Positions 35,892-47,190 of a DNA stretch of 64,000 nt are shown here, piece by piece (position 1 is the first letter of the stretch; each line of letters begins with the position of its first letter). The stretch comes from Sipunculus nudus. Its lineage: Eukaryota; Annelida; Sipuncula; Golfingiida; Sipunculidae. The DNA is taken from assembly GCA_026874595.1 (NCBI GenBank), contig CM049308.1, positions 41,836,527-41,900,526 of the forward strand, given 5' to 3'. The position numbers were made by a program, and so were the translations under genes. The notes under the pieces are model-generated. The model made no database searches and had not been told where the DNA came from. It worked only from the letters and a program-made list of their open reading frames with translations.

Positions 35892-36322
35892 GACAAAAAC
35901 GGCTGACTTTAGTAGTAATCCGAATTTGGTGGCTCGATTTTGCTTGCAAAATGTCGGCTGGCTTTAACTGGCCCGAAAGCCTGTTCATTTGATAAGGTTA
36001 CAAAGTATCCGTTTTATTTAAACAAGTTATCAATATCATGAGTGTCATATTGCATTTATTTTACATTTAACTAGTTTGTGATTAAATATCGAGTACAAAG
36101 TTTATTCTGGTGGTGTCATGAGCCAACATTATCATACTTAGACAATCACACCATTTCCTATCAGCGACAAGAAACAACATGTAACAAAACCTGAACATTT
36201 GTTTCAGGCATTTTAAATTGTAATTGATTTTATCTTTTTTAAATAATTTTTTCTCAAGCCAAACTAAGCAGAACAAAATCGGCTCACTTTGGCTTAATGA
36301 AAAATCAGCGGCACCTTCTGAT
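35892..36322. repeat. Dispersed ~430-bp repeat, copy 2
   Basis: Colinear with 23570-23998. It is followed immediately by a GC-rich stretch (TGGCGGCGGCGCAAAATGGC) and the gag-like fragment, so it may be part of a larger composite element. Confidence 0.85.
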
Positions 36323-36404
36323 AAAATCGGCTGGCTCGGCTTGATCTTAACTTGGCTGGCGGCGGCGCAAAATGGCGACGACGCCGGGCTTTATAGTGTA
36401 ACGG

Positions 36405-36655
36405 GGTGACATAAAAAAAAGCTTTGAGAAAGCCTGATGTCATTGCTAAAATCATGCAAGATCTAGTTAGCAAAGGTTTAATTGAAGAGAGTGAAGTTGG
36501 AACATAAAAAATGACAGCCTTGCTATGCAATTAGAATTAAAAAAAGTTGGAAATGCAACATGAGCTAGCATTAAAACAGTTAGAGAGCTAGGAAGAACAT
36601 GAAAGGTTAAAACATGCAGTTAGAATTAGAAAAACAGAGAGAAGAGAGGGGTGAG
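36405..36655 (+). pseudogene. LTR-element Gag fragment
   Basis: One frame reads KPDVIAKIMQDLVSKGLIEE, a helix-rich SAP-like start, then a stop. It is followed by LELKKLEMQHELALKQLE, another stop, and MQLELEKQREER, a coiled coil of the kind found in invertebrate LTR-element Gag proteins. It runs directly into LTR sequence near 36652. At least two stops and a frame change make it dead. Confidence 0.5.
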
Positions 36656-37174
36656 AGAATATTTCCAGCGGACACGGAAGTGTTTATGTCAGTTTGTTGG
36701 ACCTGTCCGATTATCCAGTAATTTCAGGGATTCTACTATTACTAACTCTATACAATTTAATGCTGCCTGCCTCAAGTTTACTTTCTGGATTGTTACAAGA
36801 GCTTAACATTGGACTGTTATTCTCCGAGAGGATTTGTGTGTACTTTTCATCCGGCATATACATTTAAAGGATTTATCGTTGTGACAGTGGTGGTATCCAG
36901 GTACTGTTTACTTTGTTTATTTTACTGTGTGATTGTATTGATTTATTGTTATACTGCTGTTATACTGTATAATTGTATAGTTTCAGTGTATTGTAATGTT
37001 AGGGTCGTTTTAAGAATAAATTATAGTTATTTGTTAACAAAAAACACTGACTTCTTTATTCATCCCCCTAGACATTTCACGCTGCCTAGTGTTACAGAAT
37101 CTGATTTTTAATCTCCATTACAAAATTTATTTTCATCACGCATATGTGATCTGTTGATATTAGGTTCCGTAACA
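36652..37174 (+). mobile_element. 5'-truncated LTR of the tRNA-Pro-primed family
   Basis: Matches the 3' two-thirds of the LTR at 7094-7923, from GGTGAGAGAATAT to GTTCCGTAACA at 37174. The 5' third is missing and gag-like sequence abuts it at a GAGAG micro-homology. Unlike the two solo LTRs, it is followed by a primer-binding site and leader. Confidence 0.85.
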
Positions 37175-37180
37175 TAAAAT

Positions 37181-37194
37181 TGGGGGCTCGTCCG
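37181..37194 (+). promoter_or_regulatory. Primer-binding site, tRNA-Pro type
   Basis: TGGGGGCTCGTCCG is complementary to the 3' end of tRNA-Pro (...CGGACGAGCCCC plus CCA). It is the same 14 bases used by tRNA-Pro-primed retroelements of other animals. It starts six bases after the LTR end. Confidence 0.85.
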
Positions 37195-37430
37195 ACGTGA
37201 CGGTAAAACTTTGAGGCCCAGGGAATAAGCTCACCAAAGTGTGACTCCTGGGATAATTAGTCTTGTTCTGATAGCAGAACGCTCTTAAGAGGGAGTGTAT
37301 TACGGGTAACATAAAAGCGGACCGAACTGTCTCGATAGTGAAGCTTGTTTTTCTAGCGAAGCGGTTGGTACGCCGGACTTGTGCGCCACCGGCCCAGACT
37401 TTTCCCCTGAGCAATTTGTCTTCGTAAAAA
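37195..37430 (+). mobile_element. Untranslated leader of the tRNA-Pro LTR element
   Basis: GC-richer than its surroundings and directly downstream of the primer site; no start codon leads to a long frame. The element is cut off before any gag, protease or pol sequence. Confidence 0.55.
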
Positions 37431-37524
37431 ATAGATATATATAGTGTGGATTCGATTACATCAATGATTTAAGAGGAACATTAATTTTTATCCAAGTACA
37501 AAGATATTGAAGAAGGCTGATTCT

Positions 37525-37529
37525 TTATT

Positions 37530-37612
<83 letters not shown>
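37525..37612. repeat. (TTA)n(TA)n compound microsatellite
   Basis: About 20 bp of TTA followed by about 67 bp of TA. Frames through it are artefacts of the repeat. Confidence 0.95.
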
Positions 37613-37615
<3 letters not shown>

Positions 37616-40510
37616 TTCCTTGGCTAGTGGATATGCTATATACCCTGCCCGAGGCTCCCTTCCCAACCATTCTCTATCGAAAATCCTGTCGACGTCCTTG
37701 TCTTGTTCTATAAAGTATACTTGTAAGGCCAAAAAATAAGGTATTTTCCAGCGGCTGGAGCTCAAAATAGGCAAGTTTCTCTTGAAAATCAAAATAAAAT
37801 TGTTTGATGCAGGGGTTTAAATTGACGCGGGTGGTGCCTGAGAACCATACCTTTTATTTTTATGGCCTAAGATCGCCTGGTCGATTCATGTAACAACTGT
37901 GCACATTCATTCAACAATTAGAGTATTATGAAATCCTCAGGCAAGGCCTCTCTAGGTAATTTATTATTAAGGTAACCTCTCTAGGTTATGTATTATGACC
38001 CCGCTTCTATCAGAGAGATTATTACCAATTAAGTGACGCTTGAAGAATATCCGTTCATCTGCAAATTCAACAAATATATATATACTACATTGTCATATAC
38101 CCGCCACTGAATTACTGTGTCTACATATAAATATGAAATATAGATCATTCCACAGTCAGAAAAATGGATTATACATGTCAGCCTCAAGGTGATTATAAAC
38201 ACTTTGAAGTTCATATTTTATTTCATATTTTATCCAGTTTCAAAATTTGCATTTCAGTTTCCTCGTTTGTTTTATATCAATTTCATTAAAAAAACAAACA
38301 CTGCCTGAGCAAAAAAAATTAAAAAAAAAAATTCTTAATACGTGAAAATAATAAGGCATTTGCCATATACTACTATATAAACCATGCAACTATGGAATGC
38401 CTAAGAGCACACGCACCAAAATAATAGAACTTTCTCTCTTTTGAATGGTGTGTGCGTTCATGTGACAGTTCTGTATAGCTTAGACCTGATTTACTCTGAC
38501 CGTTGACAAAATTAAAACCCAGGTCCCGGTAATTATGTCTACATAACATCAAACCATATGGTAAATCCGCTGTACTGCAAAACAAACATGCCGTAACATG
38601 ACCGCACAGGAGCAAAATACCATAAACATGCTTTGATATGGAATTACAGAAACTGCAATTATATAAAAAAATTAGACTTAACACTGCTCACTGGTTTCAA
38701 TTTGGATTAAAGTTATTTTATTGCATTGTAAGAGCCATTAAGCATGGATGGGCCCAACATGAGTCCATATTTTGCATCGCCTTCCATATTTAATGTACCG
38801 ATCGCAAAATTTGATTAAAACGTTTAACTAGTGAATGAACATTTTTAGTAGCACTCCAATGCTTTCAATACGATGGTCTGATCAATGTTTGAACGTTATG
38901 ATTTATAAATGATTATATATGAGACAAAAATACTCCGCGTATGGCACAATAACAAAGGCAGTAAATTTCAAAAGAGCATTGATCAGTTTTAGGTATTTTC
39001 TTAAATGTATGAAACAAAATCTAGCCGGCTTTTGTTGATATAACACGGCTGTATAGTTTGAATTAACATCACATGTTAAATGTTGAGACACTTGACTCTG
39101 TGATCATATAGGTGTACATTTTGAATGGCCACCATGCAATTGTTAAATGATCGGACGATAAGCTTGGTGATAAGTATGTTTACAGATATAAGGTATAGAC
39201 GCACATTTTAAATAACCACCTCGTGCTAGTTTAGCTACATAAATCTAAAAATGAGGAGTTACAAGATAACATCAGCTCACCATCATGGAGGTTATTCGGT
39301 TGCGTCTGTGTCACCTGTGCCCAGTAAAATCCGTATCCAACATTTAAGCGTTTCTCTGAATCTAAGCGCCCCGGGCAACTTGTTGTACAGACCTGAACAA
39401 CACGCTAATATACAGTTTGGTCAACTGTAAACGACTTATATAGCTAATTTACTTAGTGTTATCCTTGGTGTAACCTGCTTGGGTTAAACCAACATCAAGC
39501 GAGAGTGACTGTGTTCATGTGTCTTTGTGTACCCGATCATTCCCCGCCAAGCGTATTGCTATGCTGTACACGAGAGCAGGTTAAGCTCTTGCCATGTAAT
39601 TACATTGAAGAAACTCATGAGTCAAATGCCATTATATTAAAATCTTATTTTTTAACGGAACGAGCCCGTGTAAGTTGTTTTGTCTTAATCTATTCTTCTT
39701 CTCTGAGGTATATGTGACAGGGTCGATCATGATGTAATACATATATATCATACACACTCAGTCGACCGTCGTTTTTTCACAGATAGTCTTAAATCTTTAT
39801 TTTTACAAGAATGTAAAAGAGCATCTGATGATGATCTGTTGTGCAGGCACACTTTAAATCTTCAGTATACGTCGTTGTCTTATACGTAACATTAAAATAA
39901 TGACTTTAAATCCATCGGTGCAGTGAGCATCCGACTACCTTAACCCACACTCAAGTTTGTGAGTGCGCCCCTTTTGAAGAGGCCTCTGAACGGGATAGCC
40001 TGACAAACTTGTCTCTTTCAGTCTCTATAGATAATGTCTGTCAATTCAGTGCAAGTGTATTTGTATTTAAGCCTGGCAAACATATGAGTGACACGGGAGC
40101 GTAGTTGTAATTAGGAGTGTATACCGTCTTCCACAGTAGCTGAGATGACACTTACAGACATGGTGAGTCGGTCAATATTGATATTGCTTATGTTTACTGC
40201 TGGCTTAAAGGGTTTGCTCTAGCAAGGAATATTTCGAGAGTCGTAAGAATAAGTGGCCACTTGATTTTTTTCGCTGTACATTGAGCAAAGGAGTTGTGTC
40301 ATTTAAAAAAAATAGAGTTAACGTCATGTGTTGATCGCATTACTCGGTTAAGCATGTATTCTCAACATGGACGGGGGCACATAACTGAAACCTGTGATTT
40401 AACCCCCGCATGCAGGAAACATAAAACCTTGTTTTTAAAACCTTAAACTTAATGGCAATGCACGTGAAATATGTCAGATGAGAAATTCAATTGAAATGAG
40501 GCAATAAAAG
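37613..40510. other. No gene seen
   Basis: Scattered frames of 60-103 codons lack any recognisable domain. A short candidate first exon at 40147-40164 (ATG ACA CTT ACA GAC ATG, then GTGAGT) follows a TATTTAA at about 40063. No downstream exon on the plus strand supports it. Confidence 0.35.
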
Positions 40511-40518
40511 GTATATAT

Positions 40519-40590
<72 letters not shown>

Positions 40591-40685
40591 CTCTGAAGAA
40601 AAACAACACTGTTAATTCACAACAGTCTGTTTCACGGGATGCGACCCGATCATCAGGTGAATGTGGTTAGAATGAAGCTAACGGC

Positions 40686-40724
<39 letters not shown>
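40511..40724. repeat. Two (TA)n tracts around a ~97-bp spacer
   Basis: TA tracts at about 40512-40588 and 40686-40724 bracket a compact spacer containing CACGGGATGCGACCCGATCA, which has an internal GGGATGCGACCC-like inverted pair. The arrangement looks like a small element that targets or carries TA microsatellites. Confidence 0.6.
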
Positions 40725-40726
<2 letters not shown>

Positions 40727-41762
40727 GTCAGGGGGCCAAACTCTATACAGTGCAAATGTAGGGGTGTACCTTACAGTCTCAGATATAAAATTTTACACCC
40801 CTTACATGTTTAGAAGATCCACCCTAGAGATTCGAAAATAATGTTGGCAGTCTCAATACTCTTACAAAAGTACTTTTAATATTGCTTTTGTTTCGGAAGG
40901 TTGAGTAATTTTATGACTTTTTTGCTACCTGCTTCTGGTCCGTTTTTAATTCACAGATGCGACTTGCTTGTATTATTATTATTATGCAATGGCCATCAAT
41001 TTTGCTTCAAATATGATTGAATGTAATAAATGTTAATTCAGCACGTAAGCGCCTTTGCTGGTTATATTCAAGGTAACCTCTGTAAGCACAGATACAGAAA
41101 GCGCAGATACAGAAAGCACAGATACAGATAGAGTGGTTTTGATTCTTTCGATGCTATATATATGTGTGTGTGTGTGTGTGTAAAAAAAGGAAAATGCAAG
41201 AACAAATTGAAGTAGGTGGCATCACCTACAAGCTTCAGCATGCAGTATATCGCAATTTCAAGAAATGATGGATTTTTTTTTCTTAAACTGAACTAGGATG
41301 TTAAAAGTTTATCCATGTAACTTCTGTATGCATGGCAAATGGTTTTTGTGCTAATTTTAATTTAAGGTGGTCCAGTTATACTGAAATCGGTCCGACTGAA
41401 ATTTTCTGATTTAGTTTTGTGGTCTGATGCAAAATATAATGACCAGGAGTAGAATGGTTGATATATTTATAATTTTCACAATTACTATTGCACTTGCATT
41501 ATATTTCTATTTAATGGTTATCATCCTTTTTCTTTCAAATGATAAACTAGATCAAAGATCAATATGTTTCGTCAATTCAAAGTCAATTCGTGATACCCAT
41601 ATTAGGAATCCATTTAATTAGAAAATAATAAAAATAAATAGGCCTACAACAAAAACAGGACCATCCTATGTGAAATTTTACAACTCCTGGTAAATATAGG
41701 TAAAGAGAGGGCTGCCTTTAATTTATTCAAACTTCATTTTTATGATCAGTTGCAAAATATTG
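40725..41762. other. No gene seen; isolated palindrome
   Basis: Holds a (TG)n tract at 41160-41180 and GTAGGTGGCATCACCTAC at 41213-41230, an isolated imperfect version of the GGTGGCGCCACC palindrome. Confidence 0.4.
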
Positions 41763-42581
41763 TGTTACGGAACCTAATATAAACAGATCACGTATGCGAG
41801 ACGAACACAAAATTTTGTAATGGAGATAGAAAAAAATCAGATTCTGTAACACTAGGCAGCGTGAAATGTCTAGGGGAATGAATAAAGAAGTCAGTGTTTT
41901 TTTTTCTTAAAAAATAACCATAATTTATTCTTAAAACAACCCTAACATTACAATACACTAAATCAATACAATTATACAGTAAAACAGCGGTATATCAACA
42001 AATCAATACAATCACACAGTAAAATACAAAGTGCACAGTACCTGGATACCACCACCGTCACAACGATAAGTTCTTTAAATGTATACTCTCGGAGAATGAC
42101 AGTCCAGTGTAAAGCTCTTGTAACAATCCAGAAAGTAAACTGAAGTCCAAATGCATAAAATCCAGGAGAAAGTCTGAAGAAAATCTATAATTGCCGCACT
42201 CGTCGGATAAGATCTCAGAAACTGACACACGCTTCTGCGTCCGCTGGAAATCTTCTCTGCTGCCCCATCGGCTCTATAACACAGCCCCTTTATATACTCT
42301 TCACCCCAAGCCGAGAATTTTCCACTTCTCGAACAGTCTAAAAGATCTAACACAACACAGTAAACACGCGTTACAGGAATCATCTAGAAGAACATCGCTT
42401 TGCGTACCTCTACATACCAGGGTCCACACGTGACCCACGACCAAGCGACAAAGCCCAAGGCTAGCATGACAACGAGAGTTCAACCAGTACGGATTAAACT
42501 GCGAATGTAACAAACGGCCCGGCGAGGGTGTCACAACACGAGTTATGCCCGTGTCACACAATAAAAAGAGTACCTGTAACA
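41763..42581 (-). mobile_element. Solo LTR, tRNA-Pro-primed family, minus strand
   Basis: Reverse-complement copy of the LTR at 7094-7923 (819 versus 830 bp). It starts TGTTACGGAACCT and ends ACCTGTAACA on the plus strand. A perfect 4-bp target-site duplication, ATTG, flanks it (41759-41762 and 42582-42585). On the minus strand TATATAAAGGGG near 42285-42297 is the promoter element and GAATAAATTATGG near 41928-41940 carries the poly(A) signal. Confidence 0.9.
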
Positions 42582-44290
42582 ATTGAAAGGCTGAAAGTAA
42601 ATTGTGAAGAAATATTTGCCAAACTCAATTGACAATAACTTAAAAAGTAGTACAAATATACAAAACACAAACCCAAATATTTATGTCGCTCAACTGATCA
42701 ACATAAACTGATCGTGTAAATGCAAACCCCTCTGAGAAAGGGACAAAATGACGATGACGTGCAGAACGGAAGAATTCTGTTAAAAGAAACTTTAAAGATA
42801 TTTCGAAGAATTACAGCGATGCTCTTAAGAGTTAAAGACATTGTTGAAGATATGGTTCGACCGACATTTATATTTGCACGGTGTAAAAGATGTGGATAAA
42901 GGTGTTGATGAGATATGATAATTTTCACTCAATTCAAACCAGCTTTTTGCGTGGAACATATTGTTATTTGCTGTTATTTAATCTGTGTTTGTTCCCAAAC
43001 CGCGATAAAAATGAAACAAAAATCCAGGTTAAGCCACAGACCTGCTGCCAAAGATGAATCTATCCAAGACTGAGGTTTATTTGATCTGATCATCAGCTCT
43101 TTATGATTTTGTACTAAATATGATGATGCAATATTATTCTGAAAGCAGGGTTGCAAAATTCTTTATAACATTTCATGACGAGAATACTTGTATAAATACG
43201 GCCCATTATTTCTTATAGTGAAAGGAATGCAAAGTATTTATTAACAACTTTGGCACAAAGAAAGGCGTGACTTCCAATTAACGTGTTTACATCATGTTTC
43301 TATACCTTATACCCATAGAATATAAATTCCTGTGGCCTGTGTTCTTTCAAGAAAATTGGTCTGGTAGATATGATTTGTGCCCTGCAAAATTTTTTATGCG
43401 AGTTTATATTCAAGTGACTCGCTCCTGCGACCGAGGAGGTTATGTTTTCAGTTCTATATAATTATTGGTTGCCGCCGGCCTATGGTGCAGTTGACTCAAT
43501 TTTGTATGTACGTTTGTATATTTATTTCTGTTTGTTTATCTTTACACACTCTACAGATCACACCTTTGATTTTAATCAAATATAAATATCAGTTAACCCT
43601 CGAAGCCGATTATTTTCTAGCAGGTTCATCTGGGATGTATATCATTGAAAACTCGCAACGGGTTAGCGCTGGGCTTCTGTTCCTTACTTATTAGCTTCAT
43701 CATCAAGACCATGCATACAACAGATTGAACTGATTTTCGCGAAACTTTGTTGGGTTGCGGGGTTAAAATATTTAAAAAAAATCATTGAATATTGGTGCAA
43801 AAAGCGCATTTCAGATCCTGTGGGTTGTTTTGCATTGGAAGAGGTTTGCGCTCTTCACATTAAAAGATATCCCAAGATTTCTTAAATGTATTTTCAGATT
43901 CGGTTTTGTTTAAAAATAAGATGACTCTAAAAACACTGCAAAAACGGTTTTCGTTATTAAGCAATTAGCTCTCACATCAATTACCCAACCAAATAAATGT
44001 ACATATTTAATCGGTCTCTTCATTCTGTTTATTTGGCAACACATAGAGGGTAATTTGAAGTGAATACCTTGAATATAATTAAGTTAGGGACATTTATGTG
44101 ACCCCACCCCCTTATCTGTGAGAGCTCGGATGTCTATTCCTATGCCCAAACATATTCTGAAACTAGAGACCCATATGAACATTTTCATACCAATTATCCT
44201 TTGTATATATTTTGGTGTCACTATATCTCCTTAAATATATCCTTTTTCAAAGGTCTACTACAGCACTATTGGGAAAAAGGGTGTGTGGAA
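42582..44290. other. No gene seen
   Basis: AT-rich; the 105-codon frame at 43377-43694 has no recognisable domain. Confidence 0.35.
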
Positions 44291-45376
44291 GAATTGTGTC
44301 TGGTGACTAATCTTTTGATGATGAAACATGATAAGTGTCCGTTCTGAACAGCATATGTTTCATTTACAACAGACATTTATAAATGGCAATGGAGATGAAC
44401 ATTGTTATGGCTGATTACGTTTATTTTGCTACCTGAATTCTTTTTTATGTAAAATGGTACATGTGATTTCTGGTTTTATTTTTGCTTAGATATCTGTAGG
44501 GCAACATACGTCATCATAAAGCTTTTAAAATTATTAATCTAAAACGTATGATGCCTTCTTTTCTTCATATTTTCAAGGTCAACATATAAGGTCAAGGGCA
44601 TGACTATTTCTTTATAGAATAATATTTCTTTATATTCGTTTTTAATATTTGTTCAAGGTAGGTTGCTATTTCCGATGAATTTCTTTTTAAAACGCTGGCA
44701 GAAGATAAGTCATTTTAAAGCTTTTCAATCTAAAAATATATGTTGCCACATTTTCTTTGTAAGTTCAGGGTCATAAAAGAAGGTCAAGGTCATGGCTTTT
44801 AATTTTTTACTTTATTTTCCAGGATCACTTGATGAATTGTGTCTGGTGACTAATCTTTTGATGATGAAACATGATAAGTGTCCGTTCTGAACAGCATATG
44901 TTTCATTTACAACAGACATTTATAAATGGCAATGGAGATGAACATTGTTATGGCTGATTACGTTTATTTTGCTACCTGAATTCTTTTTTATGTAAAATGG
45001 TACATGTGATTTCTGGTTTTATTTTTGCTTAGATATCTGTAGGGCAACATACGTCATCATAAAGCTTTTAAAATTATAAATCTAAAACGTATGATGCCTT
45101 CTTTTCTTCATATTTTCAAGGTCAACATATAAGGTCAAGGGCATGACTATTTCTTTATAGAATAATATTTCTTTATATTCGTTTTTAATATTTGTTCAAG
45201 GTAGGTTGCTATATCCGATGAATTTCTTTTTAAAACGCTGGCAGAAGATAAGTCATTTTAAAGCTTTTCAATCTAAAAATATATGTTGCCACATTTTCTT
45301 TGTAAGTTCAGGGTCATAAAAGAAGGTCAAGGTCATGGCTTTTGATTTTTTACTTTATTTTCCAGGATCACTTGAT
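44291..45376. repeat. Recent 543-bp tandem duplication
   Basis: 44291-44833 and 44834-45376 are two head-to-tail copies starting GAATTGTGTCTGGTGACTAA and ending AGGATCACTTGAT. By eye only about three substitutions separate them (for example TATTTCCG versus TATATCCG and TTTAATTTT versus TTTGATTTT). No coding capacity is apparent. Confidence 0.95.
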
Positions 45377-45426
45377 GTTATCTCATAAGAGTTTTTGTAT
45401 AAGCTTTCAACGTAGATCATTTTAAA

Positions 45427-46460
45427 AACTAGAATATGGGTAGTCGACAAGCGACTACGTGTATCCGCCAAAATCAGAGTTGGAAGGGTGAAGTGATGCA
45501 TGGATTGAGTGGCTCGGGGAAATAGACAGGATGTTTTGCATATAAGCATGGATGACGCGAAAACAGAGTGGGACGGCTGAAGTGTGGCATGGATTAAGTG
45601 GCGATGGGAAATAGAGAGAGTCGTGTTGCATATAAGCATGGATGTCTGCAGCTGAAATGAGTATGTAGGTGGCGGCACCTGCAACTAAACCCAGAAAGTT
45701 ATCCAAATTGTATACAATTGCAAAATTTTAGGCAGATAAGTTAAACCACTGCTGAGATATGAGTGATTTTATCCCATGGCAGACAAACAGACGGACACTG
45801 TACAAATATTGTTGCAGGTTGCGCCACCAGTTTTGCGTATGATAAAGAGCTATGTGAGATCTATAGACATGCAAATTTTTAGGAGGTACGTCAAACCGTT
45901 CCTGAGATATAAGCCTGGATATCTGCAGCCTGAACGTGAAAGTAGATGGCGCCACCTGCAACAAAATCCAGAAAGCTATCCAAGATGTATATACATGCAA
46001 AACTTTAGGCAGACAAGTCAAACCACTGCCGAGATTTGAGTGATTTTGTCCCACAGCAGACAAACAGACAGACGCAGTGCAAAAATGGTTGTAGGTGGCG
46101 CCACCAGTTTTGCGTATGATAAAGAGCTATGTGAGATCTATAGACATGCAAAATTTCCGGAGGATATGTCAAACCAGTCCTGAGATATAAGCCTGAATGT
46201 CTACAGCCTAAACGTCAAAGTAGGTGGCGCCACCTGCCACAAAATCGAGAAAGCTGTCCGAGATGTATATACATGCAAAATTTCAGGTAGATAAGTCCAT
46301 TCACTGCAGAGATATGAGTGATTTTATCCCAAGGCAGATGAACAGATGGACGCTGTGCAAAAATGGTAGCAGGTCGCGCCACCATTTTTATGTATGTTAT
46401 AAAGCTATCCAAAAGCTACATTTGTGCAAAAAAAAATTCCGGATTGGTTAAACGAGTCAG
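45427..46460 (-). mobile_element. Nonautonomous Helitron-like element with ~280-bp tandem units
   Basis: Read on the minus strand, the end has a perfect hairpin, GTAGTCG / CTTGT / CGACTAC (plus strand 45439-45457). It is followed by seven bases and CTAG, then T, matching the Helitron 3' pattern (hairpin, short spacer, CTRR, T). The body has units of about 280 bp (two halves of about 140), with GGTGGCGCCACC or one-mismatch versions at 45668, 45817, 45945, 46094, 46223 and 46372. A second, decayed end of this family lies at about 63703-63740. Frames at 45355-46063 are repeat artefacts. The other terminus is uncertain. Confidence 0.65.
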
Positions 46461-46639
46461 AAGATATATGGGTTAATGTGTCAAAACAAACGCACAGATG
46501 GACGCACTGGACAGAGGAAAGGTTAGATATGTGACCCGATAATCGTGTAAAGTTTCGGAAAAATCCGTCCAGTGGTCTCAGAGTTCTATTCCGGAAACGA
46601 ATGTGGCGGCGGCGGAACCCGGTCAAAAACATAGTATCC

Positions 46640-46917
46640 ACAAAACTTCGTTTTGGTGTAAAAAGGGTGCCTGGGTGAGGAAAATCATGGTTTTGTTCAG
46701 TAGCTCGCGGAATATGGAATATAGGCCACCATGATCTAGTTTCTGGTTTCCAAGTATACCTCCCTGGATGTTGTATTCGAATATTCTTTTGCTAACGGAT
46801 TTTGAATTGGCTAACGTTTTGAGTAACCTGGCTGCCTGGGTACTCAAAATCATGGTTTTTCCCGTAGTAAGCAGCATTTAGGTCATCATGACCTAGTTTC
46901 AGGTTTACAAGGAGACT
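46640..46917 (+). repeat. ~158-bp-unit repeat family, partial
   Basis: Carries AAAATCATGGTTTTG and GGTCATCATGACCTAGTTTC blocks that recur at 48520-49260, 51690-52600 and 60062-60660. It is interrupted on the right by the hAT-like element at 46918, and the family resumes just after that element at 48433. Confidence 0.7.
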
Positions 46918-47146
46918 CAGGGGCGTATTCATAGGGGGCGCAAAGGGGCGTGCGCCCCCTAAAATTCTGCTAAGACTTATTTTATTTTATGTTCGATTAT
47001 TTGAGTTTACACACACACACACACATAGATAAAACATGGCGTTTTCAGTAAATAAATATTTTCATGTTTCTCTGTACACGGTTATGGTAACGTTATTCCC
47101 ATATGGAAAAGAAAGAAGAAAAACAAGAAAGGTCTTGTCTGTAATG

Positions 47147-47190
<44 letters not shown>

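Noticed and set aside
37481-37792. 103-codon frame with long Ile-Tyr run
   Set aside because: Translation of a TA microsatellite.
40147-40164. Possible first coding exon (short ATG frame then GTGAGT)
   Set aside because: No downstream plus-strand exon or homology supports a gene.
45355-46063. Overlapping 80-110-codon frames on both strands
   Set aside because: They coincide with the 280-bp tandem units and have no conserved domain.
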